Shown: in pieces, positions 27,812-35,811 of the stretch
How positions within the stretch are numbered: the first letter of the stretch is position 1
How the letters are laid out: each line of letters starts with the position of its first letter
Origin: Sulfidibacter corallicola
Lineage (GTDB): Bacteria > Acidobacteriota > Holophagae > Acanthopleuribacterales > Acanthopleuribacteraceae
Length of the DNA: 64,000 bases
Direction of reading: 5' to 3'
Assembly (NCBI RefSeq): GCF_017498545.1
Contig: NZ_CP071793.1
Coordinates: 3,100,001-3,164,000 of the forward strand
Program-made: the position numbers and the translations under genes
The notes under the pieces: generated by a model
What the model was told of the DNA's origin: nothing
The model's input: the letters and a program-made list of their open reading frames with translations, nothing else
The model's database searches: none

Positions 27812-27847
27812 TAAAAATAGGGGAGCATCCACCATGGTGGACGTCCC
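27812..27847 (-). terminator. Hairpin plus T-run between radical SAM and peptide genes
   Basis: On the minus strand GGGA-CG-TCCACC / GGTGGA-GCA-TCCC folds into a long stem (27821-27847) whose core is the palindrome TCCACCATGGTGGA. CTATTTTTAG follows directly, then the peptide ribosome site. This has the form of an intrinsic terminator or attenuator and would separate peptide expression from that of the enzyme. Confidence 0.6.
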
Positions 27848-27930
27848 GTGGAACCAACTGGAGAACCTCGAATCGGAGCGCACCCACACGGCGCCCCGTT
27901 CCGAGGCCAGAGGCTCGAAGTGAGTGGCGA

Positions 27931-29352
27931 TCATTTGCAAATCGGCACGCCACTCGAGCCCCATAATTTGTTTAGGGCAAAATTTTCCAGATACTTACAG
28001 TAAATTTCGTTATGTGCATCGAAGGTTCGATAAACGTTGTACGCCGTGGCGCGACACCCTCCATTGCACAGGTACTTCAAGTCACAGTGGCGACACACCG
28101 AGAGATCGTCCACCTTCTGGCCGCGAACCTGAACCATGACGTCGGCGGAAGCGAAAATGTCCCCCACGTCGGACTCCCGTACGTTGCCGCACTTGAACTC
28201 GTCGTAATGCAACGATTGGCAGGGATACACCTCACCGGCCGGGTCGATACTGATCTCACCGTGCCCGACCCCGCAGTGATTGCGCGCGCCCACACCACGC
28301 CCGGGGCCCTCCGAATGGCCCTGTTTCTCGCGAAAGGTGCGCACGTACTCCGTCGTTCTTCTCTGCGCATCCTCGAACAGGCCGAGGTTGGGGATTTGCG
28401 AAATACTCAGTTCCTGGTGATCGCCCGCCTGAAAGAGGATCGGGGCCAAACCGTTGGCGCCCAATTCTTCCAGGCAGAATTCCCATACATCGGGCATGGT
28501 GTGCACATTGTCGCTGGTCCACACGGGGACCATCGCGATATAGGGCCGATCCCTGCCCAGCCGCCGTTTGGCCTCGGCCAGGAGCTTGGTTCCGCGGACC
28601 ATCGGGGCGAAGGTCTTGCGGCCGCGATACTTCTCGTGGCGTTCCTGGGTATGCCCATCCAGGCTGATGGTCACGCCATCCGTATAGGTGGCCAGGATCT
28701 CGGCCATCGCCTCGTCGATCTTGGTGCCGTTGGTCAGTACTTCCAGGTTGATGTCCGCGCTGAGGGAGCGGGCATATCTGAGCAGTGTGACGAAATCCTT
28801 GCGCAACAAAGGTTCACCGCCGGTGAAGAGAATCCGTCGGGTGCCCAGTTCCACCAGCCGGGCGATGAGCCGCTTCATCTCTTCGGTGTTCATCACGGGA
28901 TCCACCAAACCCTTCTTGGCCAAACGAATCTTGGTGGTCCGATCGTCTTTGTTGTAACAATAGGAACAGGCCAGGTTGCACTTGTTGGTCAGGTGGAGGT
29001 AGACATCGCGCGCAAAGTCGAGCTGCGTGAACGCCGCTCGATCCGCGGGCACATATTCGTTGCGGTGAAGAAAACCCTCGGCCACCAGGTTGTCCACGAA
29101 CATCCGCACCCCGGATGCGGCTTGGTCGCGGGCGATCGAGAACTTGTCCATGACCCGTTGGATCACCCGCGGCACGGTCAGGTATTGCTGGAATTGTTCG
29201 ATCAGGAACCGTCCCGATTCATTCACGCGGACCCAAACGAAATTGCACGGATCGAAATAGAGGTACCATTCGTCCTTTTGCCAGCGGCGCACGCGCGGCG
29301 ACACGAACACACGGTCCATCGTCGTTTGGTCGATTTCGACTGTACCCGTCAT
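27931..29352 (-). CDS. Radical SAM/SPASM peptide maturase with N-terminal PqqD-like domain
   Basis: ATG 29352 follows AGGAG; the longer frame to 29715 is not coding. The 473 residues begin with a PqqD-like recognition domain (about 15-100), which in related systems binds the leader of a substrate peptide. The radical SAM core has the cluster motif CNLACSYC (C125, C129, C132) and the SAM-binding FTGGEPLL. A C-terminal SPASM region supplies Cys for auxiliary [4Fe-4S] clusters (NHCGVGHGEIS, YPCQSLH, KCGNV, SVCRHCDLKYLCNGGC, EIYCKYLEN). This layout is typical of enzymes that install thioether, C-C or similar links in peptides. It starts 33 bases after the ABC transporter gene and ends 135 bases before the small peptide, its obvious candidate substrate. 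Confidence 0.9.
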   Translation of the reverse strand: MTGTVEIDQTTMDRVFVSPRVRRWQKDEWYLYFDPCNFVWVRVNESGRFLIEQFQQYLTVPRVIQRVMDKFSIARDQAASGVRMFVDNLVAEGFLHRNEYVPADRAAFTQLDFARDVYLHLTNKCNLACSYCYNKDDRTTKIRLAKKGLVDPVMNTEEMKRLIARLVELGTRRILFTGGEPLLRKDFVTLLRYARSLSADINLEVLTNGTKIDEAMAEILATYTDGVTISLDGHTQERHEKYRGRKTFAPMVRGTKLLAEAKRRLGRDRPYIAMVPVWTSDNVHTMPDVWEFCLEELGANGLAPILFQAGDHQELSISQIPNLGLFEDAQRRTTEYVRTFREKQGHSEGPGRGVGARNHCGVGHGEISIDPAGEVYPCQSLHYDEFKCGNVRESDVGDIFASADVMVQVRGQKVDDLSVCRHCDLKYLCNGGCRATAYNVYRTFDAHNEIYCKYLENFALNKLWGSSGVPICK

Positions 29353-29384
29353 GGTCGAACTCCTAATTGAGGTTGGACTCCGAC

Positions 29385-31160
29385 TCAGCCCGCAAGAGCC
29401 TGCGTCGGTGAAATGGCGTGTTGAATCTCGTATTGTTGATGGAACAGCCTGGCATAGGGCCCCTGGCGTTTCAGCAGCTCCCGATGGCTCCCTTGTTCCA
29501 CGATGACACCCGCTTCCAGCACCACGACGCGGTCGGCAGCCAGCAAGGAAGACAAACGATGTGCGACGATGATGGTGGTTCGACCCTTCATCAGAACGGC
29601 CAGACTTTTTTGGATGGCGGATTCCGATTCCGAGTCCACGGCGGACACCGCTTCGTCGAGAATCAGGATCTTCGGATTCTTGAGGAACATGCGCGCCAAG
29701 GCCAAGCGTTGGCACTGCCCTCCGGAGAGGCGAGCGCCGCGTTCGCCGACCCTGGTGCGATATCCGTCTTGAAGATGCACGATGAATTCGTGAGCGTGCG
29801 CCATCCGACAGGCCTCATGGACCTCGGCATCCGTCGCGTCGAGCCGACCGAAACGAACGTTCTCGAGAATCGAATCATTGAACAGTTGCACCTGCTGATC
29901 GACGATACCCACGTGGCTCCGGAGGAGATCCAGTCGTAAACCCGCCACCGAATGGCCGCCGATCTGCACTCCACCCGACCAGGGCTCTTCGAAGCGTACC
30001 AGCAGTTGCATCAAGGTGCTTTTGCCCTCGCCGGTCTTTCCGACCAGCGCCACCTTTTCCCCTTCACCGATATCGAGATTGACACCCTTCAACACCGGGG
30101 TCGCCGCATCGTAACCGAATCGCAGTTCCCGAATGCGAATGTCACCCCCCATCGCGTTGGGAGAGGCTCCGGTCGTGAACGGGTCTTCGGCCTCGGCCAA
30201 CAACTCGTAGATTCGTTGAATGGAAGAAGCCGATTGTTGGATGCTCAAATTGGTCGAGACCAACCCACTGATGGGCGAGAAGACGAAATTCATCACGGAC
30301 ATGATTCCGAAGACCTCTCCCACCGACATCCTACCCATGAGCGTCAGGTAAGCCCCGAACCCGAGAATCAGGGCACCGGCCAACCCGGCCAGAAACTGGG
30401 TGCCACTGCTGCAGAAAATCCCTTCCCGGTTCGTTTTCAGGTAGATGTCGTGCAGCCCCGCCAAGGCACCATGGATGCGTCGATCTTGGTGAGGTTCGCG
30501 CCCGAATCCCTTGATCATGCGAATCGCCGCGAAGCTTTCGGCCACGCGCGCCGATGTCTGGGCCTGTTTTTCCTGCATCGTCATGGCGAGCGATCGCATT
30601 TTTTCATTGCCGTAATAGTGGAGGTAGCCGTAAGGCAGGGCACACAACATGACGATGATCGCCAGCTCCCAGCGCAGGTAGAGAATCAGGCCAATGCCCA
30701 CCGCCAGGGTCACCAGGCTGACCATGAGCGACACCATGCTGCCGATGAGAACCCCCTCGACGGACCGGGCATCGCTCATGATTCGAGACTGAAGATAGGT
30801 GGCGTGCTGGGCCGCGAAAAAGCGCATCGGCAGTCGATGGACCCTGGCCACCAGGGCCTTCTCGACGTCAAAAATAATGCTTTCGCGAATATTAAGCGTC
30901 AAGTAATCCCCGAGAAGCGCGAGAAAACTGCGAACCAAGACAAATCCCACAAGTAGTGCCACCAAAATCGGAAGTGCCTGCGAGGCCTCGCCGGAAACGG
31001 CCTGGTCGACAATGTGAATGGAAATCAGGGGATAGGGTATTTGAAGCAGGACGGCGGAGAAGAGCAGGGCGGCCGCGAGCAGACACTTTCGTCGCAAGGG
31101 AAACAGGAATTCCCTGAGAAATCGAAGAATGAGGGCAGAAGGTTGATGCGGCGTGGTCAT
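29385..31160 (-). CDS. ABC exporter, fused permease-ATPase, peptide/lipid type
   Basis: The 591 residues comprise six N-terminal membrane helices (to about residue 320) and a nucleotide-binding domain with Walker A (GKTGEGKST), Q-loop, signature LSGGQCQRLALAR, Walker B (ILILDEAVSAVD) and switch His (VAHRLSS). It is a homodimeric type IV exporter of the MsbA/peptide-exporter class. There is no N-terminal C39 peptidase domain, so a leader would have to be cut elsewhere or be retained. It is the first gene of the minus-strand set that includes the radical SAM enzyme and the Gly/Cys peptide, so export of the modified peptide is its most likely task. Confidence 0.9.
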   Translation of the reverse strand: MTTPHQPSALILRFLREFLFPLRRKCLLAAALLFSAVLLQIPYPLISIHIVDQAVSGEASQALPILVALLVGFVLVRSFLALLGDYLTLNIRESIIFDVEKALVARVHRLPMRFFAAQHATYLQSRIMSDARSVEGVLIGSMVSLMVSLVTLAVGIGLILYLRWELAIIVMLCALPYGYLHYYGNEKMRSLAMTMQEKQAQTSARVAESFAAIRMIKGFGREPHQDRRIHGALAGLHDIYLKTNREGIFCSSGTQFLAGLAGALILGFGAYLTLMGRMSVGEVFGIMSVMNFVFSPISGLVSTNLSIQQSASSIQRIYELLAEAEDPFTTGASPNAMGGDIRIRELRFGYDAATPVLKGVNLDIGEGEKVALVGKTGEGKSTLMQLLVRFEEPWSGGVQIGGHSVAGLRLDLLRSHVGIVDQQVQLFNDSILENVRFGRLDATDAEVHEACRMAHAHEFIVHLQDGYRTRVGERGARLSGGQCQRLALARMFLKNPKILILDEAVSAVDSESESAIQKSLAVLMKGRTTIIVAHRLSSLLAADRVVVLEAGVIVEQGSHRELLKRQGPYARLFHQQYEIQHAISPTQALAG

Positions 31161-31693
31161 GGCGCTTCTCGATTGAATATTGTTGATATCTCAGTTTGCA
31201 CACATTGAAGTATATCAATTTGACCATGTCAACCATTTTTCCTCAACAATCGTCATTTTCTTGATTTAAGCAAGTTATCTATTCGTTAGCCATCGTCAAT
31301 ATCCCGAAAATGTGGTTTTCCAACCCAGAACCGAAAACCACATTCCGGAGAATATCCAATCCTTTTATCCACCTTTTCAACGAGGCCCATCTTTCTGGCC
31401 GCTCGCCTCACAGCCACCTGATACACCCCTGTCAGACACCGTTCTTCCAAGGGTTGCCTTCCCCCCGCAAGGCGGCGCATTCCATGCCGGTACCACCGTA
31501 ATTCGAGGCGGGTTCGGTTGAAGTATCCGGTCGCATCGCCCCAACGCCCACCGGGGGTCCCGGGGTCCGAGACGCGGTCCCCACATCCCCATGTCGCTCC
31601 CCGAACCAGGTGGTCGTCCAGTCTCGCTGGGACGACAATCGACTACCATCCATCGGCCGATTCTGGTAGGTTGGGCGAGGAGGCGCTACGTCC
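31161..31693. other. Divergent intergenic region between ABC exporter and channel genes
   Basis: About 530 bases. The first 160 are strikingly AT-rich for this genome and hold the exporter promoter described separately. The rest is GC-rich, with no convincing gene. A 34-codon minus-strand frame near 31432-31536 encodes a short Gly/Thr-containing peptide but has only a weak ribosome site. Confidence 0.6.
31209..31232 (-). promoter_or_regulatory. Extended -10 promoter with adjacent palindrome, peptide operon
   Basis: On the minus strand TGATATACT (31209-31217) matches an extended -10 (TGnTATAnT). Immediately upstream is TTGAC-ATG-GTCAA (31220-31232), a perfect 5-bp inverted repeat placed where a regulator would meet RNA polymerase. 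The transcript would start about 40 bases before the exporter ATG. Confidence 0.55.
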
Positions 31694-32809
31694 ATGATCA
31701 CCAGGAAGTTACCCAGATGGCTGAACCGGATTCGCCGACCCATCCTGGCCTACTTCCGCATGCCTGGCTCGTTGGGTTTCGGCCTCCTGCTGCTGACCTT
31801 CCTCGTCATCTTCGCCGGTTCGGTCCTCGATCTGAAATTGACCTACGTACACCCCGAGACCGGCAAGGGCCTGGATTGGATCGGCGCCCTCTACACCGTC
31901 TTCATGTTGTTGGTCTTCGAGTCCCCCCTTCCCCTGCCCCAGTCGCCGATCACCCGGCTGGCCTTTTTCCTGGTGCCGATCTCGGGTTTTCTGGTCCTCG
32001 GACAAGGGGTTTTCCGGCTGGGGAACACGATGTTGAAAAGAGATCTCTGGGAAAAGGTCATGGCTTCCACCTACTCCGAACACACGATCGTTTGCGGCCT
32101 CGGCAAAATCAGCATACGCGTGATTCAACGCATCCTCGACCTGCGCCACGAGGTGGTGGTGATCGAGAACAACCGCGACAACCAGTACCTCGAACAGCTT
32201 CGACGGCTGCGCGTCCCGGTGATCTTCGGCGATGCGCACCGCCCCGATACCCTGGAAAGCGCGAACATCAGGGCGGCCGAGGCGATCGTACCCTGTACCA
32301 GCGACGACATGACCAACCTGAGCATCGCCTTGGAAGCGCGCCGCATGGTGCCCGGCATGAAAGTGGTGCTGCGCATGGCCGACACCCGTCTGGCCGAAAA
32401 CGTGCGCAGCGGCTTCGACATCCACACCGCGTTCAGCATTCCCGAAATCGCCGCGCCGGCCTTCGCCGCCGCATCCACCCAGGCCCCGCTCGACCACGCG
32501 ATCGCCTTCGACGAGGGCAATCGGCGCAACCTGATCACCATCACCAAGTTCAACCTGGTCCCGGAATCGATCCTGGTGGGTTATACCGTCGGCCAACTGG
32601 AAGACCAGTTCGAGGTAGCGGTCATCGCGCTCAGCCGAAAGGGCGAATTCCTGCTCCATCCCCGCGACGACGTCCTACTCCTGGCCGGTTGCCGGTTCGT
32701 CGTCTCGGCTTCGATCGAGACCCTCAACCAGTTGGCACGGCTCACGCCCCCCGCGCGCGAATACGACCACTACCTGAAGGGCACGTGGAAAATAAGCGAC
32801 CAAATATAG
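31694..32809 (+). CDS. Two-helix channel-like protein with RCK/TrkA-N domains, atypical pore
   Basis: This 371-residue protein has the layout of a prokaryotic K+ channel: helix 1 (about 28-45), pore-loop position (62-80), helix 2 (87-108), then an RCK_N Rossmann domain (HTIVCGLGKISIRVIQ, about 130-250) and an RCK_C domain (about 285-350). The pore loop reads VFESPLPLPQSP, with no T-x-G-Y/F-G filter, so K+ selectivity is doubtful. The dinucleotide motif GLGKIS lacks the final Gly of GxGxxG. GAGGAGG lies ten bases before ATG 31694. It could be a non-selective or non-conducting relative, or act on another ion. Confidence 0.85.
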   Translation: MITRKLPRWLNRIRRPILAYFRMPGSLGFGLLLLTFLVIFAGSVLDLKLTYVHPETGKGLDWIGALYTVFMLLVFESPLPLPQSPITRLAFFLVPISGFLVLGQGVFRLGNTMLKRDLWEKVMASTYSEHTIVCGLGKISIRVIQRILDLRHEVVVIENNRDNQYLEQLRRLRVPVIFGDAHRPDTLESANIRAAEAIVPCTSDDMTNLSIALEARRMVPGMKVVLRMADTRLAENVRSGFDIHTAFSIPEIAAPAFAAASTQAPLDHAIAFDEGNRRNLITITKFNLVPESILVGYTVGQLEDQFEVAVIALSRKGEFLLHPRDDVLLLAGCRFVVSASIETLNQLARLTPPAREYDHYLKGTWKISDQI

Positions 32810-32848
32810 GCCGGGTGCGTCGACACCCGATCCCCCGAGGAGTAACTC

Positions 32849-33238
32849 TTGACACTCGAAGAGATTCGCGAATTTTGCGCCGGTCTGCCCGGCTCCACCG
32901 AAGATATCAAGTGGGAATGCAACCTGGTGTTCAGCGCCGTGGACAAGATGTACGCGGTCGTTGACGTGAAGAAGGGAAGCACCTTGGATCACGTCATTCC
33001 GGCCGATCCGGACAGTCCTCCCGCCATCTCCTTCAAAACCCTGCCGGAAATGTTTCCTTCGCTCTGCGAGCGGGAAGGCATCGCTCCCGCCCCCTACCTG
33101 GCGCGCAATTCGTGGGTGCTGGCCAAACCCAACGATGCCCTGCCGGCCCCGCAACTGCGCGACTTCATCCGGCTCTCCCACAAATTCGCGTTTCAGAAAT
33201 TGACCAAAAAGAAGCAGCGAGAAATCTTGGGTGAATGA
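32849..33238 (+). CDS. MmcQ/YjbR family protein
   Basis: The TTG start at 32849 is supported by GAGGAGTAACTC. The 129 residues match the small YjbR/MmcQ fold: N-terminal helix LEEIREFCAGLPG, the conserved W-E strand (IKWECNLVFSAVDKMYAVV), a K-x-x-P/E-region (ISFKTLPEMFPSL) and the closing segment PYLARNSWVLAKPNDALP. These double-wing proteins are suspected to bind DNA, but no defined role is established. It lies 39 bases after the channel-like gene and may be co-transcribed with it. Confidence 0.88.
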   Translation: MTLEEIREFCAGLPGSTEDIKWECNLVFSAVDKMYAVVDVKKGSTLDHVIPADPDSPPAISFKTLPEMFPSLCEREGIAPAPYLARNSWVLAKPNDALPAPQLRDFIRLSHKFAFQKLTKKKQREILGE

Positions 33239-33352
33239 AACGGGCCGATTTGCGCATCGGTTCCCATATGGCTTCCATTCGCGTCGGCGGATTTCGCTTA
33301 TATAGTGTATAGAAGCGTTTCACGTCGCGATCGACGGTGTCCGAGGTCGTCC

Positions 33353-35788
33353 ATGCCGTTCCGTGTCCCATTACCTTCCCCGGTTTCCGGGATTCGCCGC
33401 TGCCGGAACCATCCGCGCAAGATCGCGGCGCTGGTCGTTCTTTTGTTGGCAGGCCTGGTGTGGTTCTACCAGGCACTGCCCGATCCCTTGTTCGACGATC
33501 CAACCGCCACCGTCATCGAAGACCGCGACGGCCGCCTGCTCGCGGCCCGAATCGCGGCCGATCAGCAATGGCGTTTTCCGGCCCGCGATCGGGTTCCCGA
33601 TAAATTCTCGCGGGCCCTGATTTGTTTCGAAGACAAACGCTTCCATCGCCATCCGGGTGTGGATCCACTGGCCCTGGTTCGCGCAATCGTCCAAAACCTG
33701 CGGGCGGGTCGGGTGGAGAGCGGCGCGAGCACCTTGACCATGCAGGTCATCCGCCTTTCCCGAAAGGGCCAACCGCGCACGTTGTGGGAAAAAGCGGTCG
33801 AGGCCACGCTGGCCCTGCGCTTGGAATGTTCGGCCCACAAGGACCGCATTTTGGCGTTGTATGCCGGCCACGCGCCCTTCGGCGGCAACGTGGTCGGTCT
33901 GGACGCGGCCGCCTGGCGCTATTTCGGACGCCGGGCGGACAACCTCTCCTGGGCCGAGGCCGCGACATTGGCCGTGCTGCCCAACAATCCGGCCCTCATT
34001 CATCCGGGCCGCAACCGCGATCGCTTGCGGGCCAAACGCGACCGCCTGCTGCATCGGCTTCACGAGACGGGCGCCTTCGATGCGCTCACCCTGGAACTGG
34101 CCAAAGCCGAGGGACTTCCCCCCGCTCCCTTCCCGCTCCCGATGCAGGCCTCGCACCTGCTGCATCGCGTCCACGCCGAGTACCCCCGCGGCAAACGGGT
34201 GCGTACCACGCTGGACGGCAAACTACAGGGCCAGGCCATCGAGATCCTGGCCCGGTTCCACCGAAGGCTGGTCACCAATGGGGTGCACAACGGCGCGGCC
34301 CTGGTGCTGGACAACCGCACCGGACGAGTTCTGGCTTACGTGGGCAACACCAACCGCCAAGATACCCTGGTCGGCGACGGTGAAGATCACGGCCACGCGG
34401 TCGATATCGTACCGGCCGCACGCAGTACCGGCAGCCTGCTCAAACCCTTTCTGTTCGCCACGGCGCTGGACGAAGGCCTGATTCTCCCCCAGAGTTTGCT
34501 TCCGGACATCCCCACCAATTACGGCAGCTACCAACCCCAAAATTTCGATCACGCCTATCGAGGCGCCGTTCCGGCCGATCTGGCCCTGGCCCGTTCGCTC
34601 AACATTCCGGCCGTACGCCTACAGGAGCGCCTGGGTACGGTTCGCTTGCACCACCAACTGAAACGCATGGGCTTGACCCACCTGACCCGGGCACCTTCCC
34701 ACTACGGGTTGGCCCTGATCCTGGGCGGCGCCGAAAGCAGCATGTGGGAACTGGCCGGCCGCTACGCGGGCCTCGCGCGCACGCTGAACAGCTACGGGGC
34801 GTCCGGAACCTATCGCGCCGACGATTTCGCGCCGCCCGAAATCGAGGTGGTGCAAGCCGAACCCGAGTTGGAGGGATCATCGGCCCGAGCGCCGTATCTG
34901 AGCGCGGGCGCCATCTGGCACACGCTGGAAGCCCTGACGAAGGTCGATCGACCCGATAGCCAGGGATTGTGGCAGTATTTCACTTCCGCCCGCCGCATCG
35001 CGTGGAAAACCGGAACCAGCTTCGGGTTCCGCGACGCCTGGGCCATCGGCGTCACGCCCGACCACACGGTGGCGGTGTGGGTGGGGAACGCGGACGGCGA
35101 GGGCCGACCCGGCCTGACGGGCGTCACCACCGCCGCCCCGATCATGTTCGAATTGTTCGCCAAACTGCCGCGCGGACAGCACTGGTTTTCCCGTCCGGAT
35201 GGCGACCTGAACCCGGTGGCGGTCTGTGTTCAATCGGGTGATCGGGCCGGCATGCACTGCCCGGAAACCCGCGAACGCCAGGTACCTCGGGCTGGCCTTC
35301 GCGTGCGGGCCTGTCGCTACCATCAATTGGTGCATCTCGATGCCGAGGGTCGCTATCGCGTACACGGCGACTGCGCCTCCCCAAGCGACATGCAGCACCG
35401 TGCCTGGTTCGTCCTGCCACCCGGGCAGGAATGGTTCTTCAAGCGCCACAATCCGTCCTACCGGGTGTTGCCGCCCTTCCACGAGCGCTGTAAAAGCGGG
35501 GTCACGGAACGGAAAAACGCCATGGAGCTGATCTACCCGCGCGAGACGACCAAGATCTACATTCCGCGTGAGCTGGACGGGCAACTCGGCAAGGCGGTGT
35601 TCGAAGTGGCCCATCGCCACCCCGACACGCGCATCTTCTGGCACCTGGACGATCGGTTCCTGGGCATGACCCATCACTTCCACCAAATGGCGCTACAACC
35701 CAAAAAGGGGAAACATCGCCTGGTATTGGTGGACGAAGCCGGCGAACGGCTGGAGCGATCGTTCGAAGTCACCAGCGACCACCACTGA
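33353..35788 (+). CDS. pbpC: Penicillin-binding protein 1C (GT51 + transpeptidase + BiPBP_C)
   Basis: ATG 33353 follows CCGAGG. The 811 residues have one N-terminal membrane anchor (IAALVVLLLAGLVWFY), a GT51 glycosyltransferase with the catalytic Glu motif EDKRFHRHPGVD and GASTLTMQ, and a transpeptidase domain with S-x-x-K (SLLK, Ser about 361), SLN and KTGTS. A C-terminal BiPBP_C beta domain starts near IYPRETTKIYIPREL. The domain set is that of PBP1C, which elsewhere is encoded beside, and thought to work with, bacterial alpha-2-macroglobulin. Here the macroglobulin gene is about 23 kb upstream. Confidence 0.94.
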   Translation: MPFRVPLPSPVSGIRRCRNHPRKIAALVVLLLAGLVWFYQALPDPLFDDPTATVIEDRDGRLLAARIAADQQWRFPARDRVPDKFSRALICFEDKRFHRHPGVDPLALVRAIVQNLRAGRVESGASTLTMQVIRLSRKGQPRTLWEKAVEATLALRLECSAHKDRILALYAGHAPFGGNVVGLDAAAWRYFGRRADNLSWAEAATLAVLPNNPALIHPGRNRDRLRAKRDRLLHRLHETGAFDALTLELAKAEGLPPAPFPLPMQASHLLHRVHAEYPRGKRVRTTLDGKLQGQAIEILARFHRRLVTNGVHNGAALVLDNRTGRVLAYVGNTNRQDTLVGDGEDHGHAVDIVPAARSTGSLLKPFLFATALDEGLILPQSLLPDIPTNYGSYQPQNFDHAYRGAVPADLALARSLNIPAVRLQERLGTVRLHHQLKRMGLTHLTRAPSHYGLALILGGAESSMWELAGRYAGLARTLNSYGASGTYRADDFAPPEIEVVQAEPELEGSSARAPYLSAGAIWHTLEALTKVDRPDSQGLWQYFTSARRIAWKTGTSFGFRDAWAIGVTPDHTVAVWVGNADGEGRPGLTGVTTAAPIMFELFAKLPRGQHWFSRPDGDLNPVAVCVQSGDRAGMHCPETRERQVPRAGLRVRACRYHQLVHLDAEGRYRVHGDCASPSDMQHRAWFVLPPGQEWFFKRHNPSYRVLPPFHERCKSGVTERKNAMELIYPRETTKIYIPRELDGQLGKAVFEVAHRHPDTRIFWHLDDRFLGMTHHFHQMALQPKKGKHRLVLVDEAGERLERSFEVTSDHH

Positions 35789-35811
35789 GTCAAGCCGCGA
35801 ACCCCGGAGTT

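Noticed and set aside
31432..31536. A 34-codon minus-strand frame as a second precursor peptide
   Set aside because: The ribosome site is weak, there is a single Cys, and there is no resemblance to the Gly/Cys peptide; the support is too thin.
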